From NCBI GenBank assembly GCA_020081605.1, contig JAHREC010000049.1, positions 496,001 through 560,000 on the forward strand: 64,000 nt of DNA, read 5' to 3'. A program made the translations under genes and the position numbers. The DNA comes from Albifimbria verrucaria (lineage: Eukaryota > Ascomycota > Sordariomycetes > Hypocreales > Stachybotryaceae). Positions 49,757-61,570 of this stretch are shown here, in pieces. Position 1 is the stretch's first letter. The number at the start of each line of letters is the position of its first letter. Under the pieces are notes generated by a model. It was given only the letters and a program-made list of their open reading frames with translations, made no database searches and was not told the DNA's origin.

Positions 49757-52610
49757 CGTGAGGAACGGTATATCCTGGCAGAGTATCTCATAAGAGATAC
49801 GATTGTACTGCAGCAGATACCAGACGAGGTGCCGATATCCTCAGTCTATTCTCGGGGAATATTACCCACGTCTCTCTTCGATCTCGTTGCTTGGGGAGCC
49901 TGGGATGCTTCCTGATTTGACAGCAACGCAAGCCAAAGTCACTGTGTGCCAGGTTGAGGAAGGGATCAGCACCTCCACCCTTTTGCTGTTGACTCTTTTT
50001 GGCGAGAAAGTGGATTAGATTGGCGGGAGATTACTAGTTGGCTGTAACTCAACCAGTCAGTCGCTCAATAAACCCAGGATCAGAAGGCCTAGATGGGGAA
50101 ATGTAGTTTTAAGACGCGGTGTACGCTGCAAGGCGCCTTGATAGTTGCATTCAGCTAGGAGGACGACGGACATACAGTTGTATCAGGAAGCCAAGCCTCT
50201 ATAACCTTTGTATCTCAGAGTTGATAAGCCGCTACGGTTAGGTGTAGCTTGGTCAAGAAACTCGTATTTCCTTCACTGTAGACACGAAACAACCTGACCG
50301 GCCGCCAGATGTTCTCAAGACTGGAAACGACCACAGCCCCTTCCTTCCCAAAGAGGGCACCCTATCTTCGGTATTCTCTCCTCAGATTCGTTGATTCCAA
50401 ATAAGGCCCGAGGCTGTGCTATCTCTCGACCGACAGAGCTCTCAGACGCTGAATGTCGCCTAGATGGAACGAGTTGACGGCGAAAGCATGGCGTTTCGGA
50501 TCCCGCGTCATGGGGATCAGGATTCGTCCTCGGCAAGACTGCCGTTATTTCGACATGGGACAAGTGACTACTTTATACCGCTTCGGGCGCTGGACCAACT
50601 GCTTGGTTGATGGTGTGGTGGAGACGGAAAGGCTTGGCCATCGTATTATCTTGTTACGGCAAGGTGTCGATGGGCTGAGGCAGGGTCCAGCTCTGTCAGG
50701 CAGCCAATGAAACCCGTCACAGAGGGCGTGTAAGGCAATGAATGTGCGTGCTGGACAGCCATGATTTTCTCGAACTCGGGCTTCACTTCCACAGCCACTG
50801 GTTGGGAGTTGGGAGCAGCCACCCCCGTGGGAGGGAGGCGAGGAGAAATAGGTTACCTACTGATTACCGGTGGGTGTAATGCCCCGAGACTTCTGAAAGA
50901 TCCAAAGATCAAACAAATAACGCCATTCGCGACTATCCTGGGAAGAGCTGGTTGCTCAAGCCCCGAATCTTCAAGCCAAAGGTGAGTGACCCTACACCGT
51001 TGGCCAGGTCTATTTCCCAGTCACTCTGAGGTGGGAGCTGAAGGGCGGGCGGCCCTCTCCACCGGTTATCGCGTGTTGGTGTTGGCGTTGGTCTGATCGT
51101 TGCAGTGGTCCTCCTCTCCCAATCAATGCGGCCAAGGACGCCCTAACGGAAGAGCTGTCAAGAGCAACAGCCCCATAGAAAGGGCTCTGTGGTCTAGTTA
51201 GCTTGAACTAGCCAGACGCATGTCCATCCTTCGCGTCGTGCCCCAAACACGAAACGCCGGCGATCAGTTGTCGTCCCAAGCCTCATACTGCTTGGCATGA
51301 GCAGACAATTCTCCCATCAGGTCATGGAAGCAAGGCTCACAAAAGCGTTGTCGAGGCCAGCATCGGGAGGCCTCAGGGCATCTGCACAAGGGATGCACAA
51401 GGGATGCACACACACACACACACACATAGAGAGAGAGAGGGAGAGAAAGCAGAATCACGTAAGGTGGCACGCCGAGATGACGTCTCATCACAGTAATATC
51501 CTGCCGCTCAGCCACCACCACCTACTTGAGGCTTTCGTCACGTCCCATCTTCAACCGGCTTGCTATGCTATCGTCATGGCGTGGTGCGGTTGTCGAGCCG
51601 GGGTTAGAATCATGACAGTGGCTTATGCATTCATTTTATGCCGTGCATTTAGCTCCCAGGCATTCATCTAAGATGCCATCTCTCGTTGGCGTCCCCAGGT
51701 AACGCTGAAGACCACCCCTTTCAACCTATGCTAAAGCGTCCAAGCCCATAGCACTAGCGGTGCTGTGCTCTTTAACCGGCCAGCCCCTGCATTGGCTTTT
51801 AATTACGGTCTCGTGCAGTAGTACAAGTACAGTACCCTTGAGTTTCGGATATGGCAGGATTACTCTGCTTGGTATTAACTCGCAATGAACAGATAATGTT
51901 ATACCGAATTAATTGCGGGCATATGGAGCGCGAATCCTCACGGCTTGGTCCAAGACAAGATGCATGCAAGGAACACAACCACTTCACTTTTGCATTTGTG
52001 GATAATTAGAATCGCGGTTCATCAATGTATTTTAAGCAGAGATCTAGGGGGCTGGTTGGTGGCAGCTTTTGAGCGATCAACCCTCATTCGCGAGCCACGC
52101 AGCGCTCTATAACCCAAGCTTCGTCCTCGTCTCACGTTCCAACGTTCTCCCCAGGAGAGAAGCGTCTCCTTTTCTAGACGTCTTGCAGTGGCCTGCATGG
52201 ACCCAGCTCGACTGCTCCTGAGAACGTTTGGACAAGATAAGTTGGAAGAACAATAAAAAAAGAAGCAAAATAAATGTGTCCAAGTCACGCGCCGAAAATG
52301 CCATCAAGAGACGGTCCAAATGAACCAACCAGCCAGCCCAACTCCCAATGTCGTAAATTGCACATCCCAAAGATCCCAAGCTGGCGTGTGCTCCCAAAAT
52401 AGGGAGAGAACGGCGACCTCGAACGATGGAAGAGAATCCCTGTCCGCACAGGGAACTAAGCTCGATTCCTTCGGTCAATAAGCCCACATTGCTTGCTGGG
52501 ATAAACTCCGCGTAGCCCACTGCTCAGGCCAAGTACGCTGAGGCTACTAACATAAAAACACGCTTCGTCAGGTCAAAGCAAGAGCCCCTCGCCACCCGCT
52601 CGATCATCAC
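49757..52610. other. Long intergenic region
   Basis: Nearly 2.9 kb without a supported gene. ORFs of 60-140 codons show no domain. A CA dinucleotide run followed by GAGA (about 51408-51446) is present. Promoter of the regulator on the left, 3' side of the RTA1 gene on the right. Confidence 0.45.
51408..51446. repeat. CA/GA dinucleotide microsatellite
   Basis: A cacacacaca run followed by gagagagaggg. Confidence 0.85.
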
Positions 52611-53797
52611 TTAGGCGTGATCGGCGCCGTAAGGCTTGCGGAGGGGCATCTCGGTGCTGTCGACGCGCGAGAAGCCGTTGTTCTCCCAGAAGGGGTCTGC
52701 TTCTTGGCGCTCTTGTCCCAGTAGCCGAAAGGGTCCAGCACGGTGGCCAGGAAGGGGCGGTCGTCCTTCCAACCGGGGCCGGTGATCTCGGTGACACCGT
52801 CCTGAGCGAGGTAAACGTGGTAGTCCTCGGGCAGGTAGAGACGGGGTGGCGCGCGTTCCACAGGTACGAGTTGATGAGCATCATGGTGGCCTCGAACACG
52901 TAGAAGTACCACTCGAGGCGCAGGGTGGGATGCACATGCTCAAAGTCTTCGGCCGTCTTGGGCTGCTTGGCGCCGAAGTGCTCGATGATGCGGTAGATGC
53001 AGCGGATCGTGATGAGCAGCGACGATGTGTACATGGTGATAAGCGGCTCCTTGGTGGCTCAGGTCAAGACTCCTCCTTGGCACAGCGCTGGTGGAAGCTG
53101 ATGGCCATGCCGCAGAAGCAGGCGATGACGCCCACCTGGATGATCAACGAGGCCTTGAGCATGATGTGGCCAATGTTTGCAAGCTTCTTGCTAACGGCCG
53201 GGTTGGCGATCCAGGCAATGCCGACGCCGTTGAGGATCTCGACGAGACTGGCCACGGAGCCGAAAGTGGTCAAGGTTCGGCCAGGGTGCATGGGCGAGTG
53301 GTATGGCACGTAGTATAGGATGCGGCCAAGGGCGTGGAAGTTGGCGAGCTCGAGGATCGGTGGCGCCATGTAGATGGCGCATGTGCTGATGATGAAGACG
53401 GTGACGTTGGACTGCACTTTGGCATCGTAGTTGAAGGCGCCGTATTCACGCAGGGCGAAACCGAGGGTGAAGATGAAGGCAGCGACGACGTGCATGCCCG
53501 TGATCTTCCATGCCTTGAAGTGCCTGTAAAGCAAGCCCTGTCAGCATAGGCCACGCCCGGTGAGGTGAAGAGCAGCGGGACGGGAGGGGACGAGACACAT
53601 ACACGCATTGCCAGAAGTGCCAAAGTGTGGTTATGAGGAAAAGGACAGCGAAGATGACAGGAGCCACCTTGTTGGGAGCGTAGAGATAGATGCTCCCCGG
53701 CACTATGATACGGAAACTAGGTCAGCACATGTCCTGTTTCGTTTGATGTTGTCGGCTTGGGAGCAGGGCCGTTCGTACCAATACCGTCAGCGACCAT
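52611..53797 (-). CDS. RTA1-like multi-pass membrane protein (lipid-translocating exporter type)
   Basis: Exons begin 53779-53797 (MVADGI) and 53603-53702, with introns 53703-53778 and 53524-53602; the third exon runs to TAA at 52611-52613. Typical RTA1 features are IYLYAPNKVAPVIFAVLFL at the start, ALREYGAF, YMAPPILELANFHALGRIL, the SLVEILNGVG segment, SSLLITIRCIYRIIEHF, LRLEWYFYVFEATMML and a cytosolic tail. Seven membrane helices are expected. Fungal RTA1 proteins take part in lipid movement and in tolerance to toxic compounds such as aminocholesterols. Two or three -1 breaks (near 53060, 52855 and 52700) are needed; the tail LYLPEDYHVYL...PYGADHA is read in a shifted frame. Confidence 0.85.
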
Positions 53798-56500
53798 GTT
53801 GGAAGTCGTAACGAGCCCTTTCTCTAGGTGTGCAAAGCAAGGATGGGCGTCGTGATCTAGGATGGGGTAGGATAGGATAGGATGTTGGATTCACTGCTTC
53901 GTTCCTCGCGGTTACTCTGGTCAGGCAACACGATTGGACAGAAGAAAGGAAAAGGGAACCGCTAGAGAAGAACAAGGAAGGAAACAGGAAAATAGAAAGG
54001 CGATAGAAGATTTGGATATGAGGAAAGGGACAAAGAAATAAGAAAATGAAAACAGACACGAGGAAATGAGGAGAAGGAAATAAGCGACGTGATCGGCCAG
54101 GAGGATATTTGCCTTTATAGGAGCATGACGATGGCTGCGAATCCAGCACCGACCCAACCAACCACGCACGCATGGATGCCATCAGCATCGAATACTTGGG
54201 CACAGGGGAAGCGTCCGGGGTCGGTCCAAGTGCAAGGATAGGGATATCGAGGCAGGGTTTCAGCCTGAAAAGTGGGCTGCGAGCTTAGCCCCTTCAGAAG
54301 CTGAGATGAGAGAGGGAGGCAGGGGTGTCATGAAGCTTGGCATGGTTTCCTGCCTCGTCACTTCGTGCCATGGCCAGCAGTGTTATGCAGATGATTGGAT
54401 TGGCCTCACACACCCTCTCTGTATCTGTCGAGAAGGGCGGCAAGCAAGACGTCAGATGGCTGGCTTCGTCTCTCGACTGATACACACCGCGGCCTTTCTG
54501 TATCACGATGGTTGACGAGTACCGTGGACAATGTATGTAACGTACAACAGGGATACGGTCGGTGGCTAATTCCACATGGATCGACCTTCCCTCCGTCTCG
54601 AAAGAAATAATGCGGTTTGGCAGATCTCTGACGTGGTCATCACCTTCTGCCGCGCTTTGAGCGTCAGTCTGGTCCCTCCCAGGTGGGATTACGTGGATAT
54701 TTCTTTTGTTGACTGCGAATCGTTGCTCGTATGGGTTTACTTGCCTTGATCGTGCTGGAGACAACAAGCAACATGGCGCTATAGACTAGACTATAGACCA
54801 TAGACTACTGTTCCCTCGCACGTCATGGCGCGGTAGCCGTTGATGACTGACCACCTTACTTCACAACATGGCTGCCGTTGATGACTGTTGCCTCGCACAC
54901 GACATCATAGCACGATCGACCACCACCATCAACAACGAGACTCTTCCTCGCACAAGGCCATAAGGTAAGTAAACAGCGGGCTACATAATAGAGCCGGGCA
55001 ACGTTCCAGAAGCATGTCATTAGTTGCCCGATTGGGAAGTTGGGTGTACCCAGGTTGTTCATCCTTTGCGAGCAATGGGTGATCCATGTCGCGTCGCAGA
55101 TCCAATTAAACATAGCGACATGGCTTCGCCTAATGGCCCGATCTTTTCCCTGGAACGAGATGAGGTGCAAGTCTGCGACGCAGATCTCGCCCACCCGAAT
55201 CCTTTCTACCCAAGCTCCCGTACCTCCAGCCTAGGTAATAAGACTCATGGTTCAGCGGCAAAGGGGTATGGGGAAGGCTTGCTGTCCACGGATTAGTGGG
55301 AAAGGTGGCGGCATTTTCACTCGGAACCAGCAAAGAAGAAGGCACGCCTAGAGTTGACATCGGACACTGTCCGGGCCTGCTTGTTGCTGTTGTTCAGGCT
55401 CTCCAGCATCTGGCTGGTTAGTCAACACCGACATCATCGCCAATTACGGTACCTTCTTGTGCCATCTATCTCTTTACCCAACAGTTTCCCGCTCATTCGG
55501 GACAGGTGCTCGGATTGGCCATGGCCCTACAGTACCTACCTCTGCATCCATCCCCTTCTACCATAGTAGCATTCATCATGTTCCGTCACAAACTCGCCAG
55601 AACCAATCTCAAAACACTGGGTCTGTATCAGACGGCCGGCTTCACCGTAGCCTCCATGTCAGCCGTGGTGGGCCTGTTGGTGTGCTCTCGTGCACAGCGC
55701 GACCGTAGCATCCAGACCAGGGCTCTGCTGAATGCTTGCGCCCTGTCCACTCGTTAGCCATGTCTCTGCAAGGTCTCTGGCCATTGCGCCACTCACGGGC
55801 CTTACCTTAAGCATCCCATTTGATTCTATTATTATCCGCCCCCTTCCAAACCCACCTGTGTGCTCCACATGCTCTATGTCTCCAGGCTACATCGAAGAGC
55901 GTTTAACCCCCAAAAGCTTGGTATTCCCCACCGGACAATGAAGGGTGACATGTCTGTGCGACACGAGTGGGTACCCTGCAGATGAATGAATGCTGGTATC
56001 AAGCATACATAACTCTCTGCAGCAAGAATACATACAGAACAGCACTGTACAGTAAGTATATGGGCTCTCACACCAACGTCTTCCGCGGCTTGCACACTCT
56101 CCATCCCGGGTCTGGATGTAGTCAAGCAATGAAAAGTCATAGTTCCATTAGCATCGCACATGCCAATCTCAAATGCCCTCCTCCTCGAGGAGCTGTATTC
56201 GAGGTCAACAAATCTCAAAGCCGAAATAGGTGATTTTCCAGCCTGGGTGGAAACGATGAAGGCGACTACGCTCCCCATAACACGTCCATTGCCATTGGTC
56301 CATGCTATCCGCAAGGCCGGAAGAGGATGATTTCGTAGCATCTGAAGTTGCTGGGGATCCGTTTCTGCATAAGGGGCGAATCAATCTGGAGAGGTTTTTG
56401 TTTTTTCTTTGCAGAACCTTGAGCCACTGAATCCAGCTTCAAAACACGTTTTCATCTCGCATGTTTGATCGCGGCTGGTTGCCTACAGCAATGTCGACCA
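53798..56500. other. Long intergenic region, possibly with small unknown ORFs
   Basis: Contains the RTA1 promoter and no recognised gene. ORFs at 54294-54767 (-), 55506-55757 (+) and 55874-56341 (-) have no family I know. The last has a hydrophobic and beta-like run (GRVMGSVVAFIVST) and could be a degraded exon next to the Lys2-type pseudogene. Confidence 0.35.
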
Positions 56501-56501
56501 G

Positions 56502-59150
56502 TCAGGGCAGGCAACGCAAATGGACAGCAGCTCTCGGCCAGTTGGCCATGCTAAGTATCTGGTCTCGGCTTAGTAGGTAGTACCTCAAGTAGCGGCCAAC
56601 AGCTTTCCTGCTGATCTCCTCACCAGCACTTTCATCAGCACCAGTCCACCAGTCTACATCACCCTTGAGTGCAGTGACGGCATTGCCATCATCGAGTTCT
56701 GGCGCGTGCGTGGTTGATGGTGGGTCGTTTGGCACCATGTGGAAGAGTATATCATAGCGCTTTGTTCTTCATCTTTTTGGACGAAAACCGCCTGGACAAA
56801 TGTCTCAAGTTGGGCCTTCCAGCCATCCTAATCTACTTCAGGCGCTGAGCACCAACGTCGCCGCTGGTGCTACTGCTTGTATTCTTGGCTGGGACAGGAT
56901 TCAATCTGGTTGCAACGGCAACGACAGATACAGGGCTTACAGACTCAGCGGTAGCCATGTTGACAATACGCGAGCGGCTGGACAGTTGGATGCAGTCCTT
57001 GAGCATGCGCATGAGAAAGTCATCGTTGCTGCAAGCACCAGTGGTAGCGTCCCTCTCATCGAAGCATCGGATTATTTCCGCCTTCTGTTTCCCCTGTCGG
57101 CAACAGAGACAGAGATCGAGCATGTGTACAGGTCCAACGGTAGATCCAATAAGGCCGCATCTGCCGGCCTCCCAGACGAGCTGCTCAGAAACCTGGGGTC
57201 CGTCAGAATTGCTATTACACGAAAAGAAAAGGGGTTGGGGAGCCACTTACCCGCGTAGATTAGCCATGCCCAGTGCCCAGGCCGAAGCGGCTGCCCATCA
57301 TGTCATCTGCTTCCATACCAGCGCCTTGTCCCGTACTGGTCTGTTCGTGCAATAGCTTAATATAGTGATCCGTAACCAGAACTCTTATTGAACTGATTGA
57401 TGAGAAAAGCTTGGGCTTGCCCTGGTTGCACAGGCGGAGAGCATCAAGCGTTAAAAGAACGTTGCTACCCACAAGGTCCTTGTATTGTTTCGCCCAATGA
57501 ACCTCAGTGCCATTATGGATAACCGCGTCAGCAGCATCGCAAACCTCATTCCATGTCTTATTATGAAAACTCAGGCGCGGCTGCGACAGGTTACCAATAA
57601 AGACACTCAGCCTGGGGAATCCAAGAATCCTGCCATACGCCGTATCGCGAAGCGGCCTCTGAAGTCGCTCGACAGTGACTTGAATGCTCTTAGTTCCCCA
57701 GATATGAACGAGCGCGCGAACACCTTCAAGTCTCAGCGAGTCATTGGCTATATACCACCGTATGAAACCCGTGGTGCCTGTCACCAAGATGGTGGCCTTG
57801 CTTGTTGGCGAGAGTGCCGCAGGGTCTGCAGTCTGGGACTTGGGATCGAGGCTGCAAAGCAATTTGTCTAGCGACTGTGGATAAACAGGCTCACCACCCA
57901 CTGTTGCAGCTGGACCACTCTTGCCCTCGCGAGCTCGCGGCCGACTTGTGTGTCAAGTGCCTTGGGAGATAAGTTGGAATAGAGTGAGCTGATAGTCACG
58001 CTGATGCCGGGTTTCCTGCGAATATCGAGAAGAAGCTGCTGTGGCAGCAAGCTGTGCCCGTCACTCTCAATCAAATTTTAATCAGGTTGGAGAGTCCTGG
58101 GATCCATGCCACGGATGATCGTCACCCACTGTTCAGCTACTTCCTTGAAAATCGCTGAAGGCCTCCCATCTCTTCAGATCCTCCCTGACGCCTCCTCCGA
58201 GAGCGGTGCTGCGTCTGAGAAGGGCAGATTGGGACTGTCGATCTTGCCATTGGTATTGAGTGGCATCTTGTCGAGAAAGATGAAATAAGTTGGAACACCG
58301 TAAGCTAGCAACCTAGACTTGAGATGATCCCGGACCTCCCTTTGCATCGGCCGGACGTAATTCATGCACACGATGACGAGTCCAACCTCGATGCCTTGCT
58401 CCTCAATGTCTTCTAAGCTTCGATCTGCCAGCCGCTTAACCCATTGTTGAAGTTCAAGAATAATATTAGCCGACCAATATCGGCTCTTCATTCCGATCCC
58501 AGCGAAGCAGCGTCTTGCCCTCGCGGACCAGTGGGTATCCTTTTGGGTCGCTATCGATGTCGCTGAGCTCGATGCGGAAAACGTGAGTCTTATCTGGTTC
58601 TCAGCTCCGCCTGTGATAGCGCAGTGACCAGAGTCATCGAGAGAGGATCCAAGATCCCCAGTACGGTAGATCCTATTGCGTGGACACTTGCGGTACTTCC
58701 TCCAAGATTTGTTGACAGGACCGGCAATTTTATTGAGGAACTTTCACTTAGTCTTTCCTAGGTCATTCAAATATCCCTACGTTTGAATGTTAGGAGTTAT
58801 CTTTCAACTTTAAGGGATCACACTTATCTCACCCAAACCTGCTGTTCGCACCATGATCTCACCGACCTCGCCGACGCCGCAAAGCTTGGTATGATCCTCC
58901 CGATTTACTATCAAGAACTGCACGTTCTGCATGCCCGTTCTAGCGGGGATGATGCCGTCGAACTTATCCATCGCATTCCTATCTTCAGCATGGCTCTTGA
59001 TTTATTAGCAAGACGTGGTTCAGTTTGTTTCAGTTGTACAGCAAGCAGTGAAGATTTCTGCATGAAGTGACAGCTTGCAGAGTGCCTCGTAATGCTACTT
59101 GGCCAATATATCACCAACATAAAGCACGCACAGCAGAGAAGACACTCCGC
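56502..59150 (-). pseudogene. Decayed, 5'-truncated alpha-aminoadipate reductase (Lys2-type)
   Basis: Pieces of one Lys2-type protein lie in order on the minus strand. The adenylation domain is present from its second half: LYVGDIL near 59100, a TTET remnant near 59020, VNREDHTKLCGVGEVGEI near 58900, YRTGDLG near 58660 and NGKID near 58245. A thiolation site with GHSL follows near 58040. Then comes the thioester-reductase domain: VTGTTGF near 57780, VIHNGTEVHW, DDFLMRMLKDCIQLSSR near 57030, and the C-terminal APELDDGNAV..DESAGEEISRKAVGRYLRY near 56650. The family reduces alpha-aminoadipate in lysine synthesis. In-frame stops follow GDILAK (59095) and the TTET region. The Rossmann Gly motif and the GYGQSKW site are lost, and the N-terminal half is missing. 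It is therefore a pseudogene, or a remnant of an NRPS-like reductase. Confidence 0.8.
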
Positions 59151-59454
59151 TGTAGCGCCTCCAACCAAGATGTAGCTCATCCCAGGCGTCAAGTGGACTG
59201 CGTTTACTGTTGTCGCTAAACGACTCGGCTGATGGCTCGTGGGCAATGTTCTCACTGTCGGGATCACCAACTCGGCCCAAAAAGGAGAGGACGGAAGAAA
59301 TCATGATGAACAATGGCATGAGGTATGGCACCATTCCAAGTCAGCAGATGTACATGAGAAACAGTAACAGAGAGAGTATCTACATTACCAGAGCGAGCTA
59401 TATATTATATGTCTACTTTAAGCGACAGGGCATGCATGGAGTGTATGTTTAAAA

Positions 59455-59926
59455 TGTAATACCTGTGTATTATTTAGCTATATATATAGAACTTCCTCAT
59501 AACTATGTTATATAAGATTAGATTATATATAAAATATAATAAGAATAGTAAGTTATATATAATAAAAATAAAATATTTTAATATTTAAAAAAGATTATTT
59601 AAAAATTAAAAGGATTTAATATATAATAAATTTTATTTTATATTTATTATTTTAATAATTTTTAATTAAATTAAAAGAGAATTTTAAATATTTTAAAGAA
59701 TTTAATTATTTTTATTTTTATTTTTTAATATTAAATATAATTTTAAAGTTTTTAGTTTTTAAAATAATATTTTAATATAAAATAAATATAAAATTTAAAT
59801 AATATTTTAATTTAATATAAATATATTATTTTTAATATTATATAAATTTATATAAATTTAAAATATTAATATAATTTTATTATATTATAATTATTATTAA
59901 TAAAAAAATATTTTAATTTAATTATA

Positions 59927-59961
<35 letters not shown>

Positions 59962-60080
59962 TTAAATAAGATTAATTTTAGTAATAAACTTTTTAAATTA
60001 TAATATTTTCCAAAAAAATTTCTTATATACTCCTATCTTTTTACTATTTTTAAAATAAAAATTCAATGTTTTTTAGTTTT
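59455..60080. repeat. AT-only block, RIP-like relic
   Basis: About 630 bases composed almost wholly of A and T, with a TA dinucleotide run at about 59930-59957 and no ORF of note. The composition changes sharply at both ends. This is what repeat DNA looks like after extreme C-to-T mutation by RIP in ascomycetes. Confidence 0.85.
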
Positions 60081-60259
60081 AAAGACACGTCTCCAACCTT
60101 CCTGCTCCATCTAACATGATATAGTTAAACCCGTTAGCATATTCAAATTGTGGTAGTTAGAGAACCGGACCCTTCACTCGGACAGAATATCATTAGCAAA
60201 ATTCACCACTTCACTCTTAGCGAGCTGTACCCCAATTTACATTATTTTAATTGCATTAT

Positions 60260-61171
60260 TTAGTGTGCGTTTTGTACTTGAACAGTGCCGTCTGCCAAAC
60301 CAAAGTAAGCTGCGACAGGCTTCTGGGCCTGACCACCCACGCTAGCGGCCTGTGTTCCATTCAAGCCGTAGAACAGGCCAATCTCGACAATACCTGGGAT
60401 CCTGAGCAGTTCATCGGCCAACGTCTTGACCTCCCAGGTGCCCGCCTTCCCACCAGCGCCATCGGTCTCGGCGGTGAGGTCCTTGGGCAGCAGAAGAGGC
60501 GGGAAAGGTGCGTCGATGATCCACATGCCGTTATCAGTCACGCACTCACCGGCCTTGCTGGGGAGACCCGCACGCACGGCAGCAGCGGGTGATCCCATGT
60601 TGTGAAGGCGCGAAAGCACGTCCGGGGCAGCGAGAGGGAGGACCTCGATGGGAATGGTCTTCCACTTTGTGCAGAGACGAGGAGACTGCTTACGGTAGTC
60701 TGTGGGTCGTCTGTAAGTAAAACGAGCTCGAGGGGTAGAGGGAATTGGCCTGCTTACCGGCTACAGCGACAAACTTCCTGGCAGCAACTGCCACGAGCTT
60801 CTCCTGGAAGAGACACGCACCGCCTCCCTTGATGAGGTTCAGGTCCTCGTCAACTTCATCGGCGCCATCAAAAGCCACGTCCAGGAAACCAGCTGGCCGT
60901 CGACGATGGGGCGCTCGTCAAGGTTGCACAGGGTCAGGCCAGCCTGTCTGATCAAGCCTTTGGACTGGCTGCCAGTAGGAATAAAGGTCATATTGCCGTA
61001 GAAGGAGGGGCCCTTGCTGGCGATGGCTTCGACAACGTAGACGACGGTACTGCCGGATCCGATGCCGACGAACTTGGCAGAGGGCGCCAGGTGGTCATTG
61101 ACAGCCTGGAAGGCAGCGGCCTTCTTGGCGGACTCGACGAGAGCCGCCGCCGAAGCTGTGGACGAGGACAT
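60260..61171 (-). CDS. RKI1: Ribose-5-phosphate isomerase A
   Basis: Two exons, 60758-61171 and 60260-60699 (intron 60700-60757, 58 nt), about 284 residues. It interconverts ribose-5-phosphate and ribulose-5-phosphate in the non-oxidative pentose phosphate pathway in the cytosol. Motifs: GIGSGSTVV (phosphate loop), PTGSQS, the catalytic [17 protein letters not shown] block and, after splicing, [10 protein letters not shown]...[11 protein letters not shown], then [11 protein letters not shown] and a C-terminal GIVEIGLF. One base is missing near 60884 ([13 protein letters not shown]). The start [17 protein letters not shown] fits the family; the frame stays open to Met at 61345 with a Ser/Arg/Pro-rich extension that could be a leader or just 5' UTR. 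The gene stands between two AT-only blocks. Confidence 0.93.
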
Positions 61172-61345
61172 GGCGCGAGGGGTGAAGGGAGATGATCTGG
61201 CGTAAGGACTGAAGGAAGCGAGGAAGCTGGAAGCACGGATACAGCGGCGCGGCGCGGAGAAAGGAGGCGTCGGGAAAAGATGAATATCATATACGGAGGT
61301 TCGAGCGGAAGAGGAGGAGGAGTTGCGAAGAAATAAAATGTTCAA

Positions 61346-61570
61346 AAAGAGTCAATCGCCCATTCGATTCCGCTTCGGCACGAGTCCAGCAAGGCGCAGC
61401 TCATTGGCGAAGAGGAGGGGCATCGCGACTGCCCCTCCACTGACGTAACAGCTACCAGCTGCGCCAGCCTTGCCTTAGTGGGGCGATAGGCCCCGGTTGA
61501 TGCTCCAGCTATTTGGAAGCTTCCTCAGCTTGTCCAGGGCCGGCCTCGGCAAGAGTTGAGCAAAAAACAA
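61346..61570. promoter_or_regulatory. Promoter region of the ribose-5-phosphate isomerase gene
   Basis: The short GC-normal stretch between the gene and the AT block must hold the whole upstream control region, unless elements lie inside the AT block. No specific factor site is assigned. Confidence 0.4.

Noticed and set aside
54294..54767. 157-codon minus-strand ORF upstream of the RTA1 gene
   Set aside because: No domain, no splice logic and a composition like non-coding DNA.
56502..59150. Active NRPS-like secondary-metabolite gene cluster
   Set aside because: The only multi-domain gene here is truncated, has in-frame stops and lacks key reductase motifs; no tailoring genes lie close by.
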